DNA of 28,004 bases, taken from the NCBI GenBank assembly GCA_009602735.1, contig WELA01006134.1:226359-254362 (forward strand), written 5' to 3'. Below are positions 1-11,500 of the stretch, piece by piece. Position 1 is the first letter of the stretch. Every line of letters begins with the position of its first letter. The notes beneath the pieces are model-generated. The model saw only the letters and a list, made by a program, of their open reading frames with translations. It made no database searches and was not told the origin of the DNA. Position numbers and translations under genes: made by a program. The DNA is from Mesotaenium endlicherianum. Taxonomy: Eukaryota; Streptophyta; Zygnematophyceae; Zygnematales; Mesotaeniaceae.

Positions 1-573
1 CCCCCCGCCTCCCCTCCTGCAGTTACCTGACCTCAAGTGAAGAGCATTTATTGATACGTTTTTGCTAACGTAATTCAACATTTATAAACTTGTGTTAGTA
101 TTGCTAACATTAAGAATGCCACTTTTCTGATGTTGCACGTCCTCAATGCTCCTTCGCGGTTCAAACCCGTGTTCAGTTACAGTCAGCCGTTTTCCAAACG
201 GGTTCCCGGAAGTCAAGTATAAGGACAAAGGATATGTATGTGTATGTGTATATATTGATTCACATTCATATTTGTCCATATGTGTGAAGGTACACACCAC
301 ATACTGGATTTTACATATTGGATTGTACTGTAGTCAATTATGGACGTGCTTATAGTAATATACACCTCTATATATGCGCGTGGTCCCATTGCTTCTCCCG
401 GGCGAGAAGCAAACGCTCGGCTTCTGAGACGACAGAAGTTCCACCCTGAGCCTGCATACCCTCATCACAATCCCGATGTAGACCAGCCCTAGCCTATCCC
501 TGGGCTGAACCTCTATAAGGCTTGAGCGTCATTCTGATCAAGGCCCCTGGCTGCCCGCCCTAGCCCTCATAAT

Positions 574-605
574 AGCCCTAGCCCTAGCCCTAGCCCTAGC
601 CCTAG
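574..605. repeat. Telomere-like (CCCTAG)n tract
   Basis: Five clean tandem copies of the hexamer TAGCCC, with a degenerate start (CCCTAGCCCTCATAATAG) just upstream. It resembles a plant telomere repeat (CCCTAAA) or the CCCTAA type, but it is a G-for-A variant, short and internal. The rest of positions 1-733 shows only TG-rich and pyrimidine-rich sequence and no gene that I can support. Confidence 0.7.
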
Positions 606-733
606 GTGAATTTCTAACCATTGACACCCACCCCTTTCCCCCCATCCTGGCCCCTTGCCTGCCCCAACTGTCCCTCCCTGCCTGCCCCTCATGTACGTTC
701 TTTTGTTGCCTTGTGCCACATGTCGTCACCAGA

Positions 734-3059
734 GAGGCTGCGGCAGCAGGGCGTGAGGATGGAGCAGTGCCCCGAAGCCGTCGGCTATCACTGGCACGCC
801 GCTTTCCACCCGTCGAATCTCCCCCACCTCATTGAGCAGGTTCTTGTTTCCCAGTAGCCCTCCCCCTCCCCCCCCTTCCCCTTTCCCACTAAGGATCCCT
901 AAGACCTTAAAACGATGGCTGATAATTCCAATATGTCCCAGCTTGCACAGGCCGCGGTCTTTCTCGTTCTCATCCGCCCCTCTCCCCGTCTCGACCCCGC
1001 TCTCTCTTCTCTCTTTCGTTACTTCATCCCTCTCCCAGTTTATCCTCGCGCCAAACGGGCACTCCTCTCTGTCTAACCCGACCCCCACCCTTTTCCTGGC
1101 TTTGCCTTGTCATCTCTGTCCCCTTGAATCCCCTCCCTCCTTTCTTCCCCTCCCCCTCTCTCTATAGTTCTCTTCTTTGAGGCAGATAGTGATTGAGGAG
1201 CCGGCTTTGCCCACTCAAAAACGTAAGTGGAGAACACAACAGAGAAACCTGCTCGCCAATCTTCACCCGCTACCACATCCTGAGATGCATCTTCGGCAAA
1301 ATATCCACAGTTGCCAGCTGTCAGTAGCCTTAGGCCACTGCCGACGCGCCCCCAGTGGCCTACACGCCCCGCCCCCAATTGTCGGCGACTTTTCCGAAGC
1401 ACTCTCCTGCGAATGAGCGCGCGCGTGCGCGGACTCATGGCTCCTGCGCAAGGAGTAGACCCGTCTTCCTGGCGATATGTGATGAATAGGATGTATGCTC
1501 CTGCTGCAAGCGTCTGCTCTACTCGATTTGATTCGATCACGCCTGGTGCAGTCCTAACCAATCTGATACTCCCACTCCCTTCCGGTGCAATTCTATTCAT
1601 CTCTCGGTCTGATCTGCCAGCGCCAGCCCCAGGTCTGTTTGAGTCCGCTCTCTTCACTTCGCCGCCCGCCCGCCCTCCCGCCAGGCCGCCCCTGCGTTGG
1701 TCTGACTCTCCATTGAACTCATCGCCGCTTGCCGCGCACCGCATGCTGCATGTCGTCGGCAGCTCTTTGCCTGTCACCTGCCACCCGCGCCTGCCGACCG
1801 CCGCTAGCTTTTCTGTCCGAATCCACGCCTCGGTCCAACAGCACGCCGTCACAAATCACCCGCCCTGTCCGCCTGCCCGCCTGCCCCGACTCACCTCGTC
1901 CCGCCACCTCTCCTTCCACCACCTGTCATCGCCTTGCCCGTGCCGCAGGAGCGCCAGCGGGGACGCAACGGCGTGCGCTTCTTCCGCAAGCACCCCACGC
2001 TTAACGTGCGCCTGATGGTCCAGCTGTCGCCGTTCCACGAGGCCCTGTGGGCCCTCCTGACGCTGGGCGGCAGCCTGAACGAGACGACGCTGCGGCCGGC
2101 AGTCGACGCGCTCGTGCGCGCCGGCCGCCCGGGCCTGGCCGCCGCCCTGCTGTCGCCCGTGCTGAACTGGCACACCGTGCGGGCGGCGCAGGGCGAGGTC
2201 CGCGGCATGAAGGAGCTCGGGCTGTGGTGAGCAAGGTCAAGAATTTCGGGGTCTACGATTTGGTGTTAGGGTCTCAGGGTGAGAAAATTGGGCTCGGATC
2301 TGAGGATTCGGCGTCTGCAGGGCTGGCATGGGGGCTCATCATGCATAGGAAGGGGCGAAGGAGGTCCACATATTCTAAGTAGGAGGGTCACCGCATCGTT
2401 GCTTCATATCACCATACGCGGTAGCAGGAACAAATTCGTGAGTTTGTCGTGCAACCAGCAGGCAAGCGGGCAGGCGCCCGGGGCAGAGCGGGCAGCATGG
2501 GTGAGGAGGGTGGGCACCTTGCAGGCGTGCTAGGTGGCGCCTCCTCTTAATGCCGCGTGTAAAAACGCGCGGAGTTCTGGCTGAAGCGGTGCGCAGCTCT
2601 GAAGGGGCCTCTTCACACTTACTCGGAGAGCTGGAACTGGTTTGGTTCCCGGACCCAGTGGGTCAGAAGGGCGGCAGATTGCATTCTGACGATGATCCAA
2701 TGGCTCGAGTTTGAGGTCCCAGCATCCCAGCAACTCGAGCATAAATGCCGTCCAACAAGCGGGAAGGTTCAGGTCTCGGCATCGCGGCAGCTTGAGAGTT
2801 GGACTCGTCCTGGATTTGTCCTTCGGCTTTTCTTAAGCTGTTCTTTGAGGCGAGCGCAGGTTAGTGTGAATAAGATGAGGTGATAAGTTCACCCTCTTAT
2901 CGTATTTTGAACGCCTCAGAAGGAAGGGGTGTGGAGGGGAAAACGCCCACGTACCTGTAACGTGTCTGTAATGTTGCTGAAACGTTTCCCTGCCTACTAC
3001 AAGCATTGGTAAATCCTTGCAGGTTCCAGACACAGGAAAATGTACGTTTGGTGCCTTAG
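734..3059 (+). CDS. Unrecognised spliced gene, 5' end outside the window or not seen
   Basis: Two exons are well supported by compatible splice sites and phase. Exon a is 734-839, after a long pyrimidine tract and CACCAG and ending CAG/GTTCTT. Exon b is 1949-2226, after TGCCGCAG and ending CTGTG/GTGAGC. The a-to-b join is phase 0 on both sides. They read LRQQGVRMEQCPEAVGYHWH and onward, then a GC-rich stretch starting ERQRGRNGVRFFRKHP and ending MKELGLW. A possible last exon at 3023-3059 follows CCTTGCAG, restores the same W codon and adds FQTQENVRLVP before a TAG. Exon b alone could instead end at the TGA at 2228-2230. An ATG at 720 could also start exon a, but the pyrimidine tract argues for an internal exon. 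The 840-1948 intron is CT-rich. I see no family motif and assign no function. Confidence 0.45.
840..1948 (+). other. Pyrimidine-rich intron of the unrecognised gene
   Basis: This 1.1-kb stretch is dominated by C and T on the plus strand, especially 850-890, 955-1165 and 1840-1925. It is bounded by GTTCTTG and TGCCGCAG. Long open frames on both strands here (for example 1073-1852 minus and 1311-2015 plus) are low-complexity Ser/Pro or Arg/Gly readings of this composition and show no protein family. Confidence 0.4.
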
Positions 3060-4519
3060 CTGGGGGGTGTTGCGCGTCTCAAGGTCGAACCAGCTGGTGC
3101 CACCTGGCAGCTGCGAGGTAAATACTACCTAGTTCTCTTACTTCTGTTCCTCCCCTTCAAGTCAACACTAGCTGATGACAGCTTCGCTTGATCGAGCTGA
3201 TGCTGTAGGGAACTATCACCCGCAGTTGTGGCACCAAAGTGAGCATCATAGAGCTTGTTCCCAGCTGATCTATCATCGCCCCCCTGCTTTGGGCTCTTGG
3301 AATCTCGTCAAATTCTTGAACTGTCAAACAATTACATTATCTCTAAAAATCAAAACGTCATCAGCAGAGCAGGGCCCCAGAATTCATCATGTATCATTGA
3401 TTCACATGTATTATTCTGCTGGATATCTTTCCAGAAGGTGGCCGGGGATTCACTTCAGTACGTGCACTTCCAGTAAAATGTGTTTTAGCACTTGCTGCCA
3501 CATGGGCAGGTGTATGTGGAGCTAAAGTGGGATGTCATACTATGTATCGCTTCAGGTGAATTGTAATATTGATACCAAGCATTGGAATCAAGTACCCTCT
3601 ATTACAGTTTTTTTACAGACGAACCAAGCGACACCAGATTGTCATGAATCCTACTATTTGCTCAATTTGCGCGGTATAAATTACGCCACCTGCGAAGGGA
3701 CTGCAAAATACTTCCAACTGTGGTGAATCACAAGAAAGAAACAATAGAATGGGGGCTAGGCCGGGATGTGGTGTGAGGCCATTCGTCATGTGAAGGGGTC
3801 ACCATTTTCACTGTGAGATGGCCGCTTCAATTTGCGAAGCTTGCAATAAGGAGGGCATGGGCGTATCAGATCAGCTGGAGAGTTGACATTCTTCTATAAT
3901 GAAGCAGTGAAGCATACTTCTGTGCACATTTGCAATGTTCACTATGCATCCTAGAAATCCTCTGTTCGCATTAGTGGTCAAGTTTTTTTAGCATTGTGAT
4001 GACATTTTTGGGCTAGAAACGAGGGTACAATATTTGCCAATTTATACAAAACACTCCATTTAGCACTTTGCACGAGAGAGGCACTCAAAAAGTACACAAT
4101 GAAAGGCAGGAGGGGAGCCTATTGATCACAAAATACAGTTAATAATGTATGGTATGCGCACTTCAATAGGCATGGTGCACCATCCCTGAAAGATTTTAAA
4201 TACAGCACTATATGTCAATCGAACTTCATGAATGTGGGGGATAATAAATTGATCAATCTGTCCCGTACCGCAGTGACTGACAAGAGTTTCCAGGTATATA
4301 CATCACCTAGAACTAAGATCTAAGGAGCTACAGCAGTGGCCAAAGCAGAGCCAAGAGGACAAGAACACTAACTTATAACATATCATGATTATGATGCGCA
4401 ATCGTACACACGGTCACAATAACCACATTAAATATATATTTGAACCACGAATTATAAGGAACCTTGTGTTGGCACCCACAATTGCACTCCGCACCATCGG
4501 AATAGTGATTATATGGGCC
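3060..4519. other. Intergenic stretch with no supported gene
   Basis: AT content rises after about 3500. Open frames are short and have no recognisable motif. I see no RNA gene, transposon end or clear repeat here. It separates the end of the plus-strand unknown gene from the 3' end of the minus-strand arabinogalactan-like gene, so the two genes would converge here. Confidence 0.4.
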
Positions 4520-5974
4520 TTAGAAGACTCCAAGCAGGGTGACGGCTGCAGCCATGGCTGTAGCGGAGCCCAGTAGCATCACGGCAGCCTTTCCAACGGC
4601 GACACCTGGCAAGCAAGAAGAAGCAGGAGCCGAATTAAGAGGTGCCGTCAGATGAAAACCCATGCAGAGGGTAATTGACTGGAGGGCCTTCGGAGTTAGG
4701 ATCACAATCAACCCGGGAAGATTTCCCACAAGCAGGAGGAGCTCTCTTTCAACCAGTGAGATGCTCCTTCAAGACAGGGCCGCACCCTTCCAAGAAAGAG
4801 ACGCACTCTTTCAAGACAGCAACGCGCTCCTTCAAGGCAGCGACGCAGTGGCTTGATCTTGAGTTAGTGACACTCTCTTTCAAGACAGTGACGCACTCCT
4901 TCAACAAGTAACCAGGTGCTCCTGCAAGAGACCTGGCAAAATGGTCACAATCTGCTGCAAATCCAGCCAACTCCAACTTGCCCCTCTGCAGATGGACAGC
5001 TTCCCATTCACAGACCGTTCTGTCCAGCCCCTGATACCCGGCAGACTGACACCTGGCATGAGAGGTGCTATTTGTCATATACAGCCCAGCAGATTTCTCC
5101 CTTTTGTGCAAGAGTCAATTCCCCTTGTACTTTCTTATGAATATGTCATTGAGTTAGATGAAGAACTGGTGACTCATGACCCGAATAAATTTTGTTGCGC
5201 GGTCTTAGGCAGCCTCATGACTGAATTTTGAAACACTTTCAACAATATATTTATCGGTTGACTGGATATATGCCCATATTTTATCCCATATACTAGGCCT
5301 TCGTAGACGTCAAAGGTTTGTACCAGATATGCACTGTTAATAAATAGGCACTAATTTAGACGTTATGCGAAAGCAACCAAAGTGCTTGCTCGATCCTCTT
5401 GGCTCCTTTCCCCTGTCCACTCATGTCCTCATTTTTCTTATGTAACATACCAACTTTCAATTGTGCATGCGCCCTATCAATGCCATGCAGAAGCTCGTCA
5501 AAACCAGGCCTCCGGTACACAGACAGGATAGGCTTTGGAAAACAATCTACCTGCGGCTGAGCCGAAGACAGGAGCAAGCGCATCAGCAGAGGGAACTGGC
5601 GCAATCTCCTCCAAGACAAGGGGGGCAGGGGCTGGGCCAGGTACACCGACTGGCGCCGCAAAGGGTCCCGGAAAAGGGGCGTCAGAACTGGGGCCCAAGC
5701 CTGAAATCGATATAGGAGAGCCTAAGAAGATGATGCCATCGGGAGATGGAGCCAATGCCAAGCCGCCACCACTGGGCTGCGCTTTCTCAGGAGATGGAGC
5801 CAATGCCAAGCCGCCACCAGTAGACTGCGCTATCTCTGGTGCATACGCTGGGCTTTCTGCATCCTCGGCTCTGGCGACCCCAGATGCGAGGAGCAGGAGC
5901 AGGGCACTGACGGCCAAAGCCTGTGTTAAAAATAACCTCTGAGAACAGGCTCTGGATGAGCAGCTTGAGACCAT
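4520..5974 (-). CDS. Arabinogalactan-like secreted protein with GPI-anchor signal
   Basis: Two exons, 5974-5551 and 4605-4520, join through GCCGCAG/GTAGATT and CTTGCCAG/GTGTCG. Together they are 510 nt, which gives 169 residues and a TAA stop. The ATG at 5974 opens a basic start and a hydrophobic run (LFLTQALAVSALLLLLASG) ending near ARA, a typical signal peptide. The body is rich in Ala, Pro, Ser and Gly with AP, SP and PAPAP glycomotifs expected to carry O-linked arabinogalactan after proline hydroxylation. It includes a 16-residue repeat built on GGGLALAPSP. The second exon gives a small-residue omega-site region (FGSAAG) and a hydrophobic tail (VMLLGSATAMAAAVTLLGVF), as expected for GPI anchoring at the outer plasma membrane or wall. 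Recovery of the tail only after splicing is strong support. Without splicing, exon 1 would end in an unrelated tail. The specific carbohydrate and role cannot be told. Confidence 0.8.
4764..4907 (-). repeat. Diverged 21-bp tandem repeat in the arabinogalactan gene intron
   Basis: About six units resembling CTCCTTCAAGACAGCGACGCA lie in a row, with one longer interruption around 4850-4870. The period is about 21-22 bp, so a reading frame tends to be kept. On the minus strand (the gene's sense strand) the array reads as repeated VLKECV / ALKERV heptads inside a 120-codon open frame (5111-4749). On the plus strand it reads SFKTATR-like heptads. It lies wholly inside the 4606-5550 intron. Confidence 0.65.
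5742..5819 (-). repeat. 48-bp-period direct repeat encoding a 16-residue unit
   Basis: A 30-bp block starting GGAGATGGAGCCAATGCC occurs at 5742-5771 and again at 5790-5819, apparently identical. The period is 48 bp, so the arabinogalactan-like protein gains one complete GGGLALAPSP-containing unit. Near identity of the DNA suggests a recent duplication. Confidence 0.85.
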
Positions 5975-6450
5975 TCTCGTACGTCTGGCTGGTGATGGAA
6001 GTGGGGCTAGTGCTGAAGCTAGGATTATGTGAAAAGTAGTAAACTAGTCTTTCTCGGAGTCTGCCTGGCTGTTGGAAATAGCAAGTCCGGAAAGATCTGC
6101 GCAGGAGTTCGGAATTGCTTTATGTCTCGAGCAAACACCTTTGGTAATGAAAGTGACAAGTGAGAATGAGTGATTTGTATAGGCGTAACAGTTTATACTT
6201 TCTATCACGGTGCCGCGAGAACAATGTGGCTTCCCGCAGGAACCAATCCGGTCGCACCTACGTCTGTGGAAAAGTCGCACTGACATCACATTTGCCTGCT
6301 TGGTCAAAGGGCCGTGGTGAGAAGGCGTCATGTCTTCCAACCTCTTCGGACCGAGCTTCACGAGTGTTCAGAACTGCACTAGACGCTGCTATAGGCGCTC
6401 AAAAGGAGACATGCTAATATTAAGGTACACAACTGCCGTGCGGAGTTAGC

Positions 6451-6490
6451 CAATGTGCGCCAATGTGCACCCATGTGCACCAATGTGCAC
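6451..6490. repeat. 10-bp tandem repeat CAATGTGCAC
   Basis: Four consecutive decamers (CAATGTGCGC, CAATGTGCAC, CCATGTGCAC, CAATGTGCAC) are followed by a decayed fifth copy. GTGCAC is self-complementary, so each unit carries a small palindrome. Confidence 0.75.
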
Positions 6491-6956
6491 GATGTGCCAT
6501 GATCGAGAGGGCCTTCATTTTCGAAAGCTCCAGCTCGGTCAACTTTTGGTCCAAGATGTGCCAATGCGGTCAACACTCAACCGGGATGTTTGGCCATGGT
6601 TTGGCCTGGTTTGGCCGGCGTCTCCTGGCTCCCATCGCTTTCAAGTCGCTCTTGTTGGCCTAGTTTGCTCTAGGTGGCTCAACTGCATGGTCTTTCGCCC
6701 ACTCCTGCGTGCTCTACCTAGCGCACTCTGGCCCACTCTAGCCTGTCTCCATCAGTGTCGCACACCAGCAAAGCTGATCACGGCGATCATGTCATAACTT
6801 CCATCCGGCCCCACCTCCGGCTAGCGGCAACCCGGTTAGCCCTGAGTTATATCAGCCATATATACGACCCTGCAGAGACTATATCTGATATAAAGTTGCA
6901 GGCTACATGTTACTTTAAAAAACATACGATAAAAGATAGTCCGATAAATGATAGTC

Positions 6957-6989
6957 CGACTCGGATACTCGGACTAAGTATCCGAGTCG
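6957..6989. repeat. Perfect 13-bp inverted repeat (hairpin)
   Basis: CGACTCGGATACT at 6957-6969 is followed by a 7-nt spacer and its exact reverse complement at 6977-6989. A direct repeat GATAGTCCGA occurs twice just upstream. There is no adjacent gene, so the role is unknown. It could be the relic end of a small inverted-repeat transposon. Confidence 0.8.
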
Positions 6990-7515
6990 TTAAAAGAACG
7001 ACGCCCTATGCTACAGCTTAAAGGATTGTGACTTTGTTGCACAATGGGGCACAATGGGGGGTCTTCAGTCAACCAAGAGCGTGGCCATGCTAGAGCATGG
7101 AGATCTCGTCAAGAGCATGTAAGTTGGGGCAGCCATATTCATCATTGTGCTCGATTGTGCTTGAAGTTTTGAACTTTCAGAATGTAAATCTGATGTGACC
7201 GGCTGAGTGATACGACAAATAAAGGCGAAACCCAAGTTCTACATCTTTTTCCAAATAAAGTCAACAATTGTCCTCAATATGATTCAAGGTGAGCCTTAGA
7301 CGTGAATGCTTTGAAGGACCTGATGATATACGCCGTATTCATCGAATAAGCTTACCGACGTTATCAGACCCACGCCTACATTAACCAATGAAATTGATTG
7401 AAATGAACCAAATCTGAACCTTACACGCATGAGCAGGTGCAACCACCTCTTTTGTCATTCATGCAAGCTTCCAAAAAAACATCATAAATATTATTGCGAT
7501 AAATATGCCAACATC

Positions 7516-7589
7516 GGCCTATTAGCTCAGCTGGTTAGAGCGTCGTGCTAATAACGCGAAGGTCACAGGTTCGAGACCTGTATGGGCCA
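7516..7589 (+). tRNA. tRNA-Ile (anticodon AAU)
   Basis: The 74-nt cloverleaf is complete. The acceptor stem is GGCCTAT with ATGGGCC (one T-G wobble) and discriminator A. The D arm is GCTC/GAGC. The anticodon stem is TCGTG/CGCGA with loop CTAATAA, giving AAT, read as IAU after inosine modification. The T arm is ACAGG-TTCGAGA-CCTGT. Internal polymerase III promoters are present: A box TAGCTCAGCTGG and B box GGTTCGAGACC. There is no intron and no encoded CCA. A TTTT terminator follows at 7627-7630. The type is the standard nuclear isoleucine tRNA of plants. Confidence 0.97.
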
Positions 7590-7626
7590 TGCAAACGATT
7601 GACAACGGTTAATCGAATCAATCTCG

Positions 7627-7630
7627 TTTT
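7627..7630 (+). terminator. Polymerase III T-run terminator of tRNA-Ile
   Basis: The first run of four T residues downstream of the tRNA, 38 nt after its 3' end, is followed by GTTTGG. Placement and sequence suit polymerase III termination. Confidence 0.55.
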
Positions 7631-10600
7631 GTTTGGAACTACAACTTCAGCAACTTCACAAACGTGTCACACTTTTTGGACCATTTTCCGAATCAGACTT
7701 CAGGTGTACTGAACTAATACGCGTGCCACTTCCTACAGTTAAGTAAAAACATGACGATCCAAATAACAATTATTCATGACTTCCCTTTCCGATATCTTCA
7801 CAAGGTTTCTTCTTTGTCACAAGTCTCCTGTTAATCCTCTTCTTGGTCATGCACCATCATCCTTCTGCATAGTTGGCACATATTCCGCATTATGAGTTCC
7901 ATGCTTGCTTAAGTAGATTTGGGGTGTATCAACGACCATTCACGCATGCATTTCATACTCCACATGACATACTCATCCCACGTGGGTTCATGAACCGCCA
8001 ATTGAATAGCCTAAGATTTTCGCTTTTGGTCAAGTACTTGCTTGTCATGTAGCACCTGTAATTTCAATAGAATGAATCGACTGTTTTTGGCAAAATACTA
8101 CACGCGGCAGATTCATCCAACTTGCTTTCCTTTTTGCAAACCATGTTATATAAGTTTAAGCATGCAATTTTTATCAACTCAAGTTATCGTACTTATAGTG
8201 ATATACTTGCGTGCTATTTGATTCTAATTGTTCCCATTTCTCAACTTATCAATAATAATTTGTTGAAATATGTAGCCAAGTTCCTCTCACTTGGCCCATT
8301 TATGAAGTGAAATATAAGTGATTTATAACATTCAAAGAATAGTAGGACATTAGGGGCCGATGTAATAAAAAATGTAGACGTCAGGTCGAGACAATTTTGC
8401 ATAATAACAACTCCACATCACTATATATTAAAGTACACACATGACTAGTTACTATTCTTGTTGTGCTAAACAAGGGTGGGTGTGTCTAATTCATGAATGC
8501 TCCAAACAATGAGTTTGACTGTGTTGCAAGAGTGTTAATCTATTGCATGGGAATGCCCCAATTATGTGAGTCTTCATTATAAATACAAAGAGACAACAAG
8601 TACGCAAGAAGTGCCTTACTTTATTATCGCATGTACCAAAGGAGTTAGTCTTATTCATAGTAGACTCCCCAAATGCACGTTGTAGAATGATACAATCAGT
8701 GCAATATGGCCCAAAAGATTGCTGATAACATATCGCAATGATCCTCTCAAAGTAATTATGATGTTTTACATGAGAGAGAACGCCTTTGACTTACCTCACC
8801 ACAACTAAAATGTGAATGCGAACTGGCTAGCGTAGGCAGAATGCGCCTCACAAAGACTCATAATTGGAACTTGAAAGCGCAACAAAAATAAAAGTGATGC
8901 ATATTTCACAATTCCGTGACATACACGATGCCAATAAGAGACTTACTTATACTCTTTGTAAGATAGTTGCTAGAGGCGACCCTTCATTGGTATCTGACCG
9001 TTGTTGCAAGCGTTGAGGCTTGCAAGCAACCAAGAACAAGAAAGAGATGATTGGAGGACTCCTTTGGCTATTTACTTGTTTGGGCACAGATATGCTCAAC
9101 TTAGAGGAAATGCTCACAGTCTTGCCTGATTGTGATCTTGCGACCTACGAGACTTGACATTGGTGGAGCTGCCAGAACGACCTTAGGAGCCCTCCTAACA
9201 AAAGCCAGACTTTCTTGGAAAGCGGGTGGTAATGATTGTCGCATTGGAGCCAGGATGGGAGGATGTCGTACGTACCTGAGATGGAGGAGAACCTTAATGG
9301 CCTAATGAACCTGATGCATCACGCACCTTCTTTCTATATTCTGCGCTAAGAATTGTCAAAATTGTTTCCTCACTAGTCCAATTTTAGAGAATAGTGATGT
9401 TCCTCGGCGAGTCCAAAAATCCCCCCTCAAAAATGAGACCTAGATCTTGCGACCACTCTATGACCATAATCTGCGCTCTAAGGTACGCTGAATTGTTGAT
9501 CTGCGCCTCGCGGCACTTCGCCAAAATTATACTCGACCGATTTCAAAGGGTTGTGATTTTCCTCTTCACTTCACAAAGGGAATGATAACGGAACATAAGC
9601 AGGAATTCAAGAAATACCTTCTTACCTTACGCGACCCCATGCACTCCTCATGATATTTAAACTACATCGTATAACATCATTCAAGAGGTGCATCGTGTTT
9701 TACTCTCTCACACAAGTTTCAAAACCTTCTCAACAACAATTCTTCTGGTCTCTAGAGTTGTCTAGAGTCATTTTCTCTTTTGACGATTTTTGTGGACAAA
9801 TCAGAGACAAACGCAAAAACAACAAAAACATCGGTAATTTTAACTGTTGTTAAGAGTCAAAAAGTGAAGGGGTCATGATCAAATACGTTTAAGATTGCCG
9901 GTTCGAATTCACATTAAGATCTTGGTTGCCTTTTCCTACTGAACGAAGTGCTCCATATTGCTCCACGCTATTCCCTCATGGGCTACTTTGAGTCCATTCT
10001 ACTACTTACCTCTCACTTATTGAGATATAACTTCAGCATCTCAAATTTGGGTTTCCCAAGTGAGATTGTACTTGCAAGCAATTGCTAATGAATGCTTGAG
10101 AATCCTTGCACGGTGCGGGCTACGCGAGTGGACCAGTCTCACGGTGAAGGGGCAGACTATCGCTCTATCCACCCTTTGACTATTTGGTTCATCACATTTA
10201 TCATTTAAACCCAAGTTTGAACTATTTTGTGACATCTCGTGAGCAAATCGTAGGTCCACGCATTCACCACACCCGTCCGTGAGCTAAGCCTCCCTCACCT
10301 ACCACCCTAACCCGACTAGCCACTAAGACCTATCAACACCCTCCCCCCTCAGACTCTACAAGTAGAAATCCAAAGGACTTAACGGCAACGGGCATGACAA
10401 ACTTAGAAACCCTGCATCTTGCAGGCTTAAGGGCAAGTCATTTGTCAGATCCCACACTCTAATTATCAAACCTCACGTTTGTGGACTCTCTTTCTAGCTA
10501 GCTATTGTGCTCATGCGCATCAACGTCAATCACATGTGCGCCTGCTGAGAATAATTCCATCAGTTGAAATTCAACTCCATTTCCCCCCTGAAGGTGTCAA

Positions 10601-11500
10601 CCATGCAGTCGTGCATGTCTACCACAAATCCTCAACTTTGTGTTCAACAACCGTTTCCACACAATCTCGTAAACTTTGGAAACTTTGGAAACATTTAGTA
10701 TGGAACAAGATGATCATAAGTTGTCAATCATGCACGTAGATTGCACAAAGTTTTCTTGAACTTTTTGCAAACCTCGTAGGGCACTGCATGGCCCCAAACG
10801 CGACAAGCCCATAAAACATCAACTAAATATAGACAACGACACCCCACATCCCAAGTTCAACAGATACTATTAATGCTATAGCCTATACAATGCCCTTGCT
10901 GGACTGAGCCATTTTCAAACCCCCGAAGTTTGCGAGAAACAATACATTGCTCTGTTTGATGGGCGATCCCTCTCATGGGTGCTCCCTCTCACTCAAACGA
11001 TAAGATATCCTTTTTTGGGAGCCATGAACCTTGTAGTATACAAGAAACCATTCCAGGGATGAAAGGAGGAGCCTCACAACCTTCACCCATGAACGTCAAC
11101 CCCACTTCCATTCCGTCGGCGAATCAATAGAAGAGATTGGGAACCTCGAATTTGCACCGAGCAACTTGCGCCTCGAATGGCACACCGCTTGGCCGCATCA
11201 CGCTGCACAATTGCACCGTGGCATCAGCGAGACACATCAGGGCTTAGTATTGGGGTTCGGGTGTAGGGTTTAGGCGGCATCAGCAAAATGCATCACCGAA
11301 CAAAGAAGGGAAATATCAGGTTGTATTAGCTTTGGATGTCTCGCAAAAGAAGAACAACGTGGAGAGCAGCATGACATGCACCTCCAAGTAGCTCAAGAAA
11401 TCGAGATTGTAAAAAAAGGGGGCGTAGACGAAACACGTATAACGATATTACAGAGGTATAACAACTTCACTTTCACTTCCTGCTCTGCTCTCAGATGCTC
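7631..11500. other. AT-rich gene-poor stretch
   Basis: About 3.9 kb, visibly more AT-rich than its flanks until about 10000. Open frames are short and featureless on both strands. The only structured signals I see are a possible retroelement polypurine/LTR edge near 10338, a weak tRNA B-box-like word near 9901, and GTAGGGTTTAGG near 11263. It may be old transposon debris, but I cannot identify a family. Confidence 0.4.
10329..10350 (-). mobile_element. Possible 3' polypurine tract and LTR start of a decayed retroelement
   Basis: Read on the minus strand, GAGGGGGGAGGG is followed directly by TGTTGATAGG. A purine run immediately before TGTTG is the usual arrangement at the internal/3'-LTR border of plant LTR retrotransposons. 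The other LTR end, a primer site and any pol sequence were not found, so this is only a candidate. Confidence 0.2.

Larger units (their letters stand above)
5975..7515. other. Intergenic stretch upstream of the arabinogalactan-like gene
   Basis: It contains the presumed promoter of the minus-strand gene starting at 5974, a short 10-bp tandem repeat (6451-6490), a GC-rich patch with repeated TTTGGCC words (6590-6620) and the hairpin at 6957-6989. No open frame here has a recognisable protein signature. Confidence 0.4.

Noticed and set aside
158..168. tRNA B-box-like GGTTCAAACCC, and GGTTCGAATTC near 9901
   Set aside because: No A box, acceptor stem or anticodon arm can be folded around either. 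At most they are SINE or tRNA-pseudogene relics.
1073..2015. Overlapping open frames of 230-260 codons on both strands
   Set aside because: Low-complexity composition, alternative starts and no family motif. The span contains a well-bounded intron of the unrecognised gene.
8978..8990. TTGGTATCTGACC, similar to a plant retroelement primer site
   Set aside because: It lacks a preceding LTR end and the match to the initiator tRNA complement is partial. No gag follows.
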